In this document: piece after piece, positions 1 to 7,201 of the stretch
How the letters are laid out: each line of letters begins with the position of its first letter
Numbering within the stretch: the first letter of the stretch is position 1
NCBI GenBank assembly: GCA_021767245.1
Contig: JAASTO010000130.1
Location: 1-7,472 of the forward strand
Source of the DNA: Balneolaceae bacterium
GTDB lineage: Bacteria > Bacteroidota > Rhodothermia > Balneolales > Balneolaceae
DNA length: 7,472 nucleotides
Reading direction: 5' to 3'
Position numbers and translations under genes: made by a program
Notes under the pieces: generated by a model
Told to the model about the DNA's origin: nothing
Databases searched by the model: none
Seen by the model: the letters and a program-made list of their open reading frames with translations, nothing else

Positions 1-1352
1 AGGGAACCGAATAGAATAGTAGTAGAGTCTTCAGGGTCAAAGGTATATCGGTTCGTGTTGCCTGAAGTGATTTCAAATTCAGTCAGAACGTGTCCGGCTG
101 AACCAAGATCACTGCCCACCCAGAGGGTGCCTTCACTGTCTTCATAAACACCCCAGACAATGCCCCCTGCTATAGTTTGGTCGTCTTCAGGATCATTTTT
201 TAAGTGTGAAAAATTTACCGCCCCGGGGTTAAAGGTGGCGAGTCCCTGAGTTGCGGTTCCGACCCAAATAGTTCCTGATCGATCTGTAAATAAAGCAGTG
301 ACAAAGTTCTCCCCCAGACTATTGGGGTCACGCTGATTGGCACGGTAGGAAGTAAAAGACTCAGATGATATATCGAAACGTGATACTCCGGTTCCCGGAC
401 CGCCTACCCACAAGACGTTTGGATTATCGGGGTCGGGGACAACCTGATGAAGAAAATTCAAAGGATTGATATTATCCCCTTCATTAGAGGCAATAAGATA
501 CCGCTCATGATCACCGGTAAGACTGTTTAGTTTGACTAAACCATTGCCGGTTGCTAACCACAGTATGCCGGGCTGATCAGGATCTAAAAATTGATCCAGA
601 ACATTGCTTGGAGCTCCATAAAATTCACTTGCATCCGGGTCGAAGAGAAAGCGTGTGATCTCGTCCGTTTCAGGGTCGATCTTCGATATACCGTTATTTC
701 CCCCCACCCAGATATTCCCATTTCTGTCTTCGCTAAACCAGTATGCGGCATGACTTGATATGGTTGTCATGTCATCATGAACATGAGCATACCTGATAAA
801 GGCCCCATCCTTATCCGGAGACATTCTGTTTATACCTGAATCAAAAGTACCAATCCAAAGATCTCCTCTGCTATCCTGAAATGGCATGAAAGCCCTGTCA
901 CTTGAGATACTTGTAGAGTCATCTGGATCATGAATATATTTTTTGAATGTCCCGGTAGCCTGGTCTAAGCGATTTAAGCCACCTCCTTCTGTTGTAACCC
1001 AAATGTCACCGTTGCTTGCTTCTGCCATTCCCCAAACCCAATTTTCAGACAAAGAAGTGGTATCAAAAGGTGTTTGCTTATATACCTTGAATTCATGTCC
1101 ATCATAACGGTGAAGTCCACCCTGGGTAGCGATCCAAAGAAACCCCTTGCTGTCTTGCATGATGGTGTTGGCACTGGCCTGGGCCATTCCATCGTTAAGC
1201 CCAATATGTTCGAAGCGAAGTGAAGGGGCATAACTTTGCAGTATAGTAGGTTTTATTTGCTGCTCATCCTGTGCATAAGCTGTGATGTTAATAAAACAGA
1301 TCAGCGATACAATGCAGTAAGAATGGAAGAAGTGATGGTTTAATTTTTTCAT
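1..1352 (-). CDS. Secreted Reg_prop beta-propeller sensor protein (N-terminal 450 aa, truncated by window edge)
   Basis: The frame stays open from an ATG at 1352 to the left edge, giving 450 complete codons and no stop, so the C-terminus lies outside. Residues 1-27 look like a Sec signal peptide: basic start MKKLNHH, hydrophobic core, probable cleavage after AYA before QDE. At least eight Reg_prop-type blades follow, beginning near residues 55, 101, 149, 198, 248, 298, 346 and 394. Each carries a D-x-x-G-x-[IL]-W-[IV/L]-[GA]-T-like core, for example QDSKGFLWIATQGGLHRYDG at 66-85 and DRSGTIWVGT at 357-366. The family usually forms periplasmic propellers at the front of hybrid two-component sensors, often followed by a Y_Y_Y domain, a membrane segment and a kinase or HTH output; none of that can be seen here. 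The start is supported by GGAAGG just upstream and lies 12 bp after the kinase stop, so co-expression is likely. The ligand is unknown. Confidence 0.9.
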   Translation of the reverse strand, partial: MKKLNHHFFHSYCIVSLICFINITAYAQDEQQIKPTILQSYAPSLRFEHIGLNDGMAQASANTIMQDSKGFLWIATQGGLHRYDGHEFKVYKQTPFDTTSLSENWVWGMAEASNGDIWVTTEGGGLNRLDQATGTFKKYIHDPDDSTSISSDRAFMPFQDSRGDLWIGTFDSGINRMSPDKDGAFIRYAHVHDDMTTISSHAAYWFSEDRNGNIWVGGNNGISKIDPETDEITRFLFDPDASEFYGAPSNVLDQFLDPDQPGILWLATGNGLVKLNSLTGDHERYLIASNEGDNINPLNFLHQVVPDPDNPNVLWVGGPGTGVSRFDISSESFTSYRANQRDPNSLGENFVTALFTDRSGTIWVGTATQGLATFNPGAVNFSHLKNDPEDDQTIAGGIVWGVYEDSEGTLWVGSDLGSAGHVLTEFEITSGNTNRYTFDPEDSTTILFGS

Positions 1353-1354
1353 GG

Positions 1355-1360
1355 ACCTTC
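1355..1360 (-). promoter_or_regulatory. Ribosome binding site of the propeller gene
   Basis: On the minus strand GGAAGG precedes the ATG at 1352 with a short two-base spacer, and lies wholly within the 12-bp gap after the kinase stop codon (1365-1367). It supports this start and suggests translation by ribosomes arriving on an operon transcript. Confidence 0.5.
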
Positions 1361-1364
1361 CATA

Positions 1365-4300
1365 TTAAGATAGTTTTATGGTGAAACAGGTACCTTCATC
1401 AGGTTTAGTGGAAACATCTAAAAAACCACCGTGTGCTTTTATAATATCGTTGGTAATGCTTAGCCCCAACCCGGTTCCTTCCGTACCTTTTTTTGTCGTA
1501 AAAAAAGGTTGAAGGATCTTGTCTTTAATATCATCAGAGATGCCGGCTCCATTATCTGTAATTTCTACGAAAGTTGCTTGATTCTTCTTGTATGTGCGAA
1601 TAAACAGTTTTGGTATGTACACTTTGGAGCTTGATGCTTGGTCCTTGGAAGTTAATTTCTCCCTCATCGCATCAAAGGCATTATTACACAAATTGATTAT
1701 CACCCTCGAAAAATCTTCTGCAATTAACGGTACTTCGCCAATCGACTCATCCAACTCAAATTCCATATCTACATTGATGGGGTTTTTGGAGGCTCGCATT
1801 CCGTGGAAGGTCAAATTCACAAATTCCTTCACCAACGCATTCAAATCGGTCGGTTCCATTTTGCCTGAACCACCCCGACTGTGTTCCAGCATGGATTTGA
1901 CGATGGAATCGGCGCGCGTTCCGTGTTCGTGAATTTTGCGGAGGTTAGCTTCGATGTCGTTTAGAATTTCGAGGGCTTCATCTATGTGACTCACATCCCC
2001 CGCCTTCGCGTTCGCTACGGCACCCCCTTCTAAGGGGGAATTTTTCGTCTCACCCTCATCAGTAGACGTTTCACCTTTCACTTTTGCCTTTTCACTTAAT
2101 AGCTGCTCTCTAACTTCCTCGATCAACTCCACACTCACTTCCGAAAAATTATTCACGAAGTTCAGCGGATTTTTGATCTCATGGGCAATGCCGGCTGTTA
2201 ATTGGCCAAGGGAAGCCAGTTTTTCCTGCTGAATAAGCTGATCCTGTGTGGCATGTAATTCCTTCAGAGCAATCTCCAGGTGGTCGCGTTCTTTGCGGAT
2301 CAGAAGGGCCTGATGTTCGGCTGCTTTCAGATCTTCAAAACGTGTGTAAGCGAGATCAAAAACACCGGCGAAGCTTACCAATGTATCCAGAGCGTCTTTC
2401 GGTGGCTTTGGTACCACACCGGGTAAACTGTAGCCTATTTCACCATGTGTAGTTCGGGCAATTATAAAGGTCAGTCCCCCAATATGTTCAATGTTTTCAC
2501 GGCTTGGTGCATTGGGATCCACGACTTCATAGTCACCATGTTCATTCATGTTTTCTATGTAATCCCAGGCTTCATCAACGTCGAGAGCTAAAACATAAGT
2601 TGGGTCACTGCCTTTTTCCCATTCTGCCAAATCGGGAATCTGGTCGTGTACAAATTTGGGCACTTTGATAATCATTCCAAGACGGTGGCCATCTTCCGAG
2701 GTCATCGACATCTCATAGACGTCAGGCAGCCACCGCATGTGCCAGAAGTAGTCCGCGTCATGACCTAGCGAAATAAATTCCGACCGCATGCTCACCACGA
2801 TATCAAATAAGTCCGACGATTCCCGCATGGTCGTAACCTGAGACCTAATGCGTTCCAGCGAGAGTTCAATCTTAGCTTCCTTCGCCTGTTCTTCAGCTTT
2901 TTGGAGGTCCAGAAAACGAGTATAGGTTTGATCAAAGACCTTGGTAAATCGTTTGAATATATTATGAGCTTCCGGGACCGGTTCGTAGGTTATAAACAGG
3001 AGGAATCCATGGCTGAATTTACAGAGGTGGTTGATCTGGTAGGTGGGAAGGGAGAGGCCATTTTCCTCAATCTTTGCAAAAGTGGATTTTAGATCAGGGA
3101 AAGATTTCATGTGCTTATAGTGCTCCTCCAGAGCCTCACCACCGAGTTCCTGAACCAACATAATTTTATCACTTTGGGTAAAGCTCCCCATCTCATCAAA
3201 GGAAGCTTCTCCGTATAAACGAAGCTTGAACGGATCCTGTAGGGTGCCTTCACTACTCATCCAGGCGTCAGCGGTTTTTTTATCTTCCTCAAGAATATTA
3301 TACCCACAGCTCCAAGCCGGAATGCCCAGTGACTGTATCTCCAAAAAAAGCAGGTTGGCTACTTCCGGCAGCTCATCACTCGACTGCATGCCCATCGTTC
3401 GGGAACGGATTTTTTCGAGTGCCGTTTCAACCTGTGCTTCTTTTGCTTGCTCTTCTGCTTTTTGAAGATCCAGAAATCGGGTATAGGCCTGTCCAAAAAC
3501 CTTTGCAAATCGTATGAAAATCTCGTGTTCTTGATCTGTAAATTCATCCAGGCTGTATCGACCAAAATTTAAGGTGGCTTCATTCAAGATTACCGTAAAT
3601 CGTGTCCATCCGGATGCATTGAGAATCAGCTCTTTTCTTTTTTTGGGTATTCTTCTGAGGTCAGAATATTTGAACAGCAGCTTGAAAAAAGAGTCTTTTT
3701 CCGCTTTTGAATAGCGATCACTGAAATAATCCAGACCTTCGTTCAGTGCGTTGTAATAATTTAAGGTGATGGAATGGTCAATATAAGGAAGATGAAATTT
3801 TTCTAGGTAATCTTGCCCCTCAACATCCACCCAGATATTTAGTCCTGTTTTCGGGTCATGCGAATAGTCAGTATAAATTTGAGAATAGTGGAGCTGTATG
3901 CCCAGTTCATGAATTCCTTTTCCGATTTCTCTGACTACATCGATCAGATCATCACTTTTGTGCATACCCATTGATCGTGCCCTTACACGTTCCAGTGCCG
4001 CTTCAATCTTGGCTTCGCGTGCCTGCTCCTCCGATTTTTGCAGATCCAGAAAACGGGTATACGTCTGCTGGAAAACTCTGGCAAAGCGTATAAAGATATC
4101 ATGGGCTTCAGGGACCGGTTCAAAGGTGATGAAGATGATGTACCCGTATTTGAAAAAGGTTACATGGTCAATTTGCGAATTGGGGAAGGGGATGCCTTCA
4201 TCTTTCATTCTCAGTAGCTGGTTACCCACACCCGGCAAACTGCACAGGTAATCGTAGTGGGCCGGGCACTCATCCTCCCCGATCTCATTGATCAGAAGTG

Positions 4301-6209
4301 TTTCTCCCCGCTGACCGGCTTCATAATAGTCCAGAAAGACTCCTTCTCTTGGCGTTCTGTATCTGGGAAATGTTCCTTGGCCGTTGCTTCCCCATTCAAT
4401 CGATCCTTCCGGATGATCATCGTAGATGTTGAACGCACAGAACCAGGTATCGATACCCAGTGCCTGCACCTGCTTAACCAACTCAAGGGAAAGGTCGGCC
4501 AGTTCATCACTTTGATGCATGGCCATGCTTCTGGCTCTCACCCGCTCCAGCGCCAGCTGAATCTCAGATTCCCGCGCCTGGGCTTCCGCTTTCTTGAGGT
4601 CGAGGAAGCGCGTGTAGGTCTGATCAAAGACCAGGGCAAATCGTTTGAGGATCTCCTGATTCGAATACGGTTCGAGCGTAATGATCAACAGGTAGCCGTG
4701 AGAAAAGTAGGCCGCATTCCACTGCTGCCATTCCGGAAAGGTGAGACCCTCATCCAGAATTTTCTGGAAGAACGGCCTGACCTCAGGAAGGGTCATCATA
4801 TAGTTGTAATGCTTTTTAAGATTTTCTCCGCTCGCTTCAAGTGCCAGAAATTCAATCTTGCTTTTCCAGCCCTCATACATCTGTTTATGGGCAGGATCTT
4901 CGGTATTGGGAATTGAAACTGCCGGGAATACGCCATTTTCATTTGCAAACCAGAACTCCTCATTTTCCGCATCCTCTTCACACAACCCGAATCCGGTACC
5001 CCAGAGATCACCACCCAATGTTCTGACCTGATCAAACAGTACAGCAGCAACATCGGCAAATTCATCAGATGATTGCATGGCCATGGTACGGGCTCTTACT
5101 CTTTCCAGCGCCAGTTCAATCTGAGCCTCGCGGTGCTGACGTTCAGCTGCTTTCAAATCTTCAAATCGCTTATAGGCCAGGTCAAATACGCCCGCGAAGC
5201 GCACCAAGGTATCGACTGCATCTTTAGGTGGATCAGGTACCATGCCTGGCAGGCTGAATCCGATTTCGCCGTGGGTGGTACGCGCCATGATGAACGTGAG
5301 TCCGCCGATATGCCGGATATCATCGAGGGAAGGAGCCTGGGGGTCCACCCGTTCAAAATCACCCAGGGAGATCATCTTGTCCACATAATCCACGGCCTTA
5401 TCTACATCCATAGCCAAAACATAGGTGGGTTCATCACTTTTTTCCCACGCTGCTACGGGTTGAATATCGCCGTGAATATGGCGGGGGAGAGTCATCACCA
5501 TTCCGATGCGGGTACCATCACCCGAGGTCATTGCTTTTTCATATTTTTCAGGCAGCCAGCGCATGTGCCAGAAATAGTGGGCTTCATGGCCGAGTTTCAC
5601 AAATTCGGTGCGCATGGTGACCACAATATCGAGCAGGTCGGAGGATTCCTTCATTGAGGTAACCTGAGCACGAATACGTTCCAGGGCAGCTTCAATTTTC
5701 AGTTTCCTATTCTTGCCTTTAAGATCGGCCGTCTGCTGATCAACAAGCTTTTGAAGCTTCTCTTTTTCCCTTTTCCATTCCTCCATGTGCCAATGGTCAT
5801 TTTCCGTGTCTACCGGAGTTGAGGCATGCAAGTGGGTTAGTTTCCAATGGTTGTCTATGTATTCCATTACGCAGCTGCACCTCATAAAAATGGTGTTCAC
5901 TTCTTCGGGGGAAGTCAGGGTAAGGGTTACTTCTTCCGTGATAAATGCGTTTTTCCCATCATTCGATGTTCGAGTGAAAAGTCGTTTACGATTAAGTGAA
6001 TTCACAAATCCGGCCATCTGTTCATACTGAGATTTAAACAACGCCTCCAACTCGCTGAATGAGAAAACCTTTTGATCTTTGGTAGTGCCAAAAAACATCA
6101 GTTCAGGGGCAGCGAAATCTGATAAATCTTCATACGGCACGATGCAAAGCCCAACATTGATGATGCGTTCATAGGTCTCTTCCAATAAATTTTTTCTCAC
6201 GGCGTCCAT
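1365..6209 (-). CDS. Giant soluble sensor histidine kinase with SnoaL-like domain and six tandem sensor units (1614 aa)
   Basis: This is an autophosphorylating histidine kinase with no signal peptide or membrane segment, so probably cytoplasmic. Domains in order: an NTF2/SnoaL-like fold (about 1-135, ending WKLTHLHAS); a charged coiled coil (139-170); six sensor units starting at residues 171, 363, 549, 734, 926 and 1113; a helix (1301-1333); a HisKA domain with phosphoacceptor H1343 in GIAHEIKNPLNF; and HATPase_c with N box NNAFDA (N1510), G1 DNGAGI (1552-1557), F box PFFTTK (1568-1573) and G2 GTGLGLS (1578-1584). Every core residue is present, so the kinase should be active. The sensor units match no fold I can name with confidence; a GAF-like fold is possible. 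The start has AAAGGGG five bases upstream. Odd points: the A-B-B-C-B-A unit order and a repeat-derived insert at about 1372-1409. The gene sits between a membrane-protein gene and a propeller-sensor gene. The cognate regulator is not in the window. Confidence 0.95.
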   Translation of the reverse strand: MDAVRKNLLEETYERIINVGLCIVPYEDLSDFAAPELMFFGTTKDQKVFSFSELEALFKSQYEQMAGFVNSLNRKRLFTRTSNDGKNAFITEEVTLTLTSPEEVNTIFMRCSCVMEYIDNHWKLTHLHASTPVDTENDHWHMEEWKREKEKLQKLVDQQTADLKGKNRKLKIEAALERIRAQVTSMKESSDLLDIVVTMRTEFVKLGHEAHYFWHMRWLPEKYEKAMTSGDGTRIGMVMTLPRHIHGDIQPVAAWEKSDEPTYVLAMDVDKAVDYVDKMISLGDFERVDPQAPSLDDIRHIGGLTFIMARTTHGEIGFSLPGMVPDPPKDAVDTLVRFAGVFDLAYKRFEDLKAAERQHREAQIELALERVRARTMAMQSSDEFADVAAVLFDQVRTLGGDLWGTGFGLCEEDAENEEFWFANENGVFPAVSIPNTEDPAHKQMYEGWKSKIEFLALEASGENLKKHYNYMMTLPEVRPFFQKILDEGLTFPEWQQWNAAYFSHGYLLIITLEPYSNQEILKRFALVFDQTYTRFLDLKKAEAQARESEIQLALERVRARSMAMHQSDELADLSLELVKQVQALGIDTWFCAFNIYDDHPEGSIEWGSNGQGTFPRYRTPREGVFLDYYEAGQRGETLLINEIGEDECPAHYDYLCSLPGVGNQLLRMKDEGIPFPNSQIDHVTFFKYGYIIFITFEPVPEAHDIFIRFARVFQQTYTRFLDLQKSEEQAREAKIEAALERVRARSMGMHKSDDLIDVVREIGKGIHELGIQLHYSQIYTDYSHDPKTGLNIWVDVEGQDYLEKFHLPYIDHSITLNYYNALNEGLDYFSDRYSKAEKDSFFKLLFKYSDLRRIPKKRKELILNASGWTRFTVILNEATLNFGRYSLDEFTDQEHEIFIRFAKVFGQAYTRFLDLQKAEEQAKEAQVETALEKIRSRTMGMQSSDELPEVANLLFLEIQSLGIPAWSCGYNILEEDKKTADAWMSSEGTLQDPFKLRLYGEASFDEMGSFTQSDKIMLVQELGGEALEEHYKHMKSFPDLKSTFAKIEENGLSLPTYQINHLCKFSHGFLLFITYEPVPEAHNIFKRFTKVFDQTYTRFLDLQKAEEQAKEAKIELSLERIRSQVTTMRESSDLFDIVVSMRSEFISLGHDADYFWHMRWLPDVYEMSMTSEDGHRLGMIIKVPKFVHDQIPDLAEWEKGSDPTYVLALDVDEAWDYIENMNEHGDYEVVDPNAPSRENIEHIGGLTFIIARTTHGEIGYSLPGVVPKPPKDALDTLVSFAGVFDLAYTRFEDLKAAEHQALLIRKERDHLEIALKELHATQDQLIQQEKLASLGQLTAGIAHEIKNPLNFVNNFSEVSVELIEEVREQLLSEKAKVKGETSTDEGETKNSPLEGGAVANAKAGDVSHIDEALEILNDIEANLRKIHEHGTRADSIVKSMLEHSRGGSGKMEPTDLNALVKEFVNLTFHGMRASKNPINVDMEFELDESIGEVPLIAEDFSRVIINLCNNAFDAMREKLTSKDQASSSKVYIPKLFIRTYKKNQATFVEITDNGAGISDDIKDKILQPFFTTKKGTEGTGLGLSITNDIIKAHGGFLDVSTKPDEGTCFTIKLS
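1994..2045. repeat. Palindromic repeat-like element inside the kinase gene, translated as SPLEGG
   Basis: A perfect 7-bp inverted repeat, CCCCCTT / AAGGGGG (2023-2029 and 2032-2038), is separated by only two bases. Next to it is a GC-rich stretch with a further CCCCC run (1997-2001) and a GCG/CGC mini-hairpin near 2008-2014. This is much more G/C-run-rich than the surrounding gene. On the minus strand it is read in frame as SPLEGGAVANAKAGD (from residue 1391). Short mobile-looking palindromes translated as 'PLEGG' recur, from memory, in genes and intergenic regions of Bacteroidota-type genomes. The outer limits given here are approximate. Confidence 0.6.
2069..2095. repeat. Three short TTTCAC repeats beside the palindrome
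   Basis: TTTCAC occurs at 2069-2074, 2076-2081 and 2090-2095 (GTGAAA on the coding strand). It encodes the lysine-rich stretch SEKAKVKGET at residues 1372-1381, directly before the palindrome-encoded segment in the protein. Together the two simple-sequence pieces make up the linker between the kinase's two phosphoacceptor-domain helices. Confidence 0.5.
2310..5699 (-). repeat. Array of six tandem sensor-unit repeats in the kinase gene
   Basis: Units, in coding order: 1 = 5699-5124, 2 = 5123-4566, 3 = 4565-4011, 4 = 4010-3435, 5 = 3434-2874, 6 = 2873-2310 (185-192 codons each). Every unit opens with a helix of the form [KQE]-[IV]-[EQ]-x-x-LE-[RK]-[IV]-R followed by M-x-x-S-[SD]-[DE], and closes with F-x-x-VF-x-x-[AT]-Y-x-RF-x-DL. 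Units 1 and 6 (type A) share YFWHMRWLP, PTYVLA, IGGLTFI and ARTTHGEIG. Units 2, 3 and 5 (type B) share HY-x-x-[ML] near the middle, a [YF]-G or HG-[YF] strand and an I-T-[FLY]-EP motif. Unit 4 (type C) has a different core with IYTDYSHDPKTG and NASGWTRFTVI. Unit borders are set by the helix motif and are uncertain by a few residues. Confidence 0.85.
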
Positions 6210-6214
6210 ACGAA

Positions 6215-6221
6215 CCCCTTT
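6215..6221 (-). promoter_or_regulatory. Ribosome binding site of the histidine kinase gene
   Basis: AAAGGGG on the minus strand lies five bases upstream of the ATG at 6209, inside the 48-bp gap after the membrane-protein gene. It supports the chosen kinase start. I see no terminator hairpin in this gap. Confidence 0.55.
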
Positions 6222-6257
6222 ATAATCTGTTGTTGATCTAATTTCATGGGTTATTTT

Positions 6258-7010
6258 TTAATTTATTTCTGATTGAACCATTTCAATTACCTGAGCCAGC
6301 TCCCTGTCAAGAGATTCGCGCAAATTCAGGACTATTAGTGTTAGATCAAGCTTAATGCCTAACAGGTTTCTAACATTTTGTTTTTGCATTATCTGGAGAT
6401 AATCATTGGCATTGCCAGGTTGGATAGAGGTCAGGTTTTTCTCGGCGACCAACAGGGGTAAATAATTAATCTCGTATTCAACGATGTTATCGATACGGGT
6501 TTGATGAACCGACAGCCGGTCACCGATGATGGATTCCAGCATCAGAATTTTGAGCCCCATTTCGGAGAGCCTGCTCCGTAGCCTGGAATTTTGGATCTTT
6601 CCGGTATCTCCTGAATTCTGAAGATCTGTGTAGGTGATGATGACGGGTACATCAAAAGAAAGGTCCCAGACGGCAGCGTAAAAAAACTGATCACGATTAG
6701 ACTGTTGAATGATCTCAGTCAGGCCTTGTTGACCACCCAAGACAGCTTTGAGTCTGAGTATGTCCTCATTCTCTCTTTCGATAAAGCTTTCAGATTGAGT
6801 TTTAGCGAATTCCAGATCTACCAATAAACGACTCAGAATAGCTTGTTCTTCATTGGCGATTTTTCTAATCTCATTCCAGGTATTCACCTGTAATGCAATC
6901 AAAATGCCGATCACCACAAGCAGAATTTCGCCGATGGCATAAAGCAGATACTTTCGAACATTATCTTCTTCGATGAATTTTTTTCGGATGGTGCGGAAGA
7001 ATTTTAGCAT
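6258..7010 (-). CDS. DUF6090-like single-pass inner-membrane protein (250 aa)
   Basis: The protein opens MLKFFRTIRKKF, then has one strongly hydrophobic membrane segment at about residues 21-42 within KYLLYAIGEILLVVIGILIA, followed by QVNTWNE and a long, largely helical, charged domain. Near the middle is LQNSGDTGKIQNSRLRSRL (130-148), resembling the 'SGD...I.N..LR..L' signature of this family. These features and the 250-aa length fit the DUF6090 family of Bacteroidota-type genomes, whose function is unknown. The positive N-terminus before the membrane segment suggests N-in topology with the helical domain outside the cytoplasm. A longer reading from an ATG at 7079 would add 23 residues, but family members start at M-[LI]-KFFR, so 7010 is preferred although no strong ribosome site precedes it. 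It is the first gene of the apparent operon, 48 bp before the kinase start. Confidence 0.85.
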   Translation of the reverse strand: MLKFFRTIRKKFIEEDNVRKYLLYAIGEILLVVIGILIALQVNTWNEIRKIANEEQAILSRLLVDLEFAKTQSESFIERENEDILRLKAVLGGQQGLTEIIQQSNRDQFFYAAVWDLSFDVPVIITYTDLQNSGDTGKIQNSRLRSRLSEMGLKILMLESIIGDRLSVHQTRIDNIVEYEINYLPLLVAEKNLTSIQPGNANDYLQIMQKQNVRNLLGIKLDLTLIVLNLRESLDRELAQVIEMVQSEIN

Positions 7011-7085
7011 ACAGACCGGTAGGCTTTCTGTAATATATTTTCTTACCCGGAACGCAAAACAAGCACGAGTCAGAACCATTACCCA

Positions 7086-7115
7086 TTATATGTTAACCCA
7101 TAGAATCCGGGACAA
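7086..7115 (-). promoter_or_regulatory. Possible promoter for the three-gene operon
   Basis: On the minus strand TTGTCC (7115-7110) and a perfect TATAAT (7091-7086) are separated by 18 bases, a sigma70-like arrangement. Transcription would begin near 7079, leaving a leader of about 70 bases before the ATG at 7010 and placing the alternative ATG at 7079 at the transcript's very 5' end. I did not find the TTTG / TAnnTTTG type used by many Bacteroidota in this region, so the call is tentative. Confidence 0.3.
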
Positions 7116-7124
7116 CTTACCCGG
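7107..7124. repeat. Short inverted repeat overlapping the possible -35
   Basis: CCGGG (7107-7111) and CCCGG (7120-7124) form a 5-bp inverted repeat with an 8-base loop, overlapping the TTGTCC box of the proposed promoter. It could be an operator half-site pair or chance. Confidence 0.3.
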
Positions 7125-7151
7125 TCACATCTCTATCTGTTTTGGATAGAA

Positions 7152-7201
7152 ACCGTAGCACATTCATTTAAATACCCATTATTAATTAACATGACTACGG
7201 T
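7152..7201. repeat. 7-bp inverted repeat ACCGTAG / CTACGGT upstream of the operon
   Basis: ACCGTAG at 7152-7158 and its exact complement CTACGGT at 7195-7201 flank 36 bases of AT-rich DNA containing TTTAAA and TTAATTAA. It lies about 40-90 bases upstream of the possible -35 box, where an activator or looping repressor could bind. No protein partner can be named. Confidence 0.35.

Noticed and set aside
974..1231. 85-codon minus-strand reading frame within the propeller gene
   Set aside because: It is out of frame with the propeller reading frame, which has a signal peptide and repeated blades through the same bases; the 85-aa product has no recognisable features.
2023..2045. Hairpin followed by AATTTTT resembling a plus-strand intrinsic terminator
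   Set aside because: No plus-strand gene precedes it, and it is inside the minus-strand kinase gene where it is translated in frame; better explained as a palindromic repeat.
4257..4916. 219-codon plus-strand reading frame opposite the kinase
   Set aside because: It lies wholly antisense to sensor units 2 and 3, has no ribosome site that I can see, and its protein resembles the reverse reading of the repeat connectors.
5073..5657. 194-codon plus-strand reading frame opposite the kinase
   Set aside because: It is antisense to sensor unit 1, whose minus-strand coding is supported by the near-identical unit 6; it shows no family signal of its own.
2310..5699. Regularly spaced repeats considered as a CRISPR array or simple tandem duplication
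   Set aside because: The spacing of about 560 bases and in-frame coding of related protein units are incompatible with CRISPR; the units are diverged protein domains.
7011..7079. Longer start (ATG at 7079) for the membrane protein
   Set aside because: The extra 23 residues do not match the family's usual M-[LI]-KFFR beginning, and the proposed promoter would start transcription at about that ATG.
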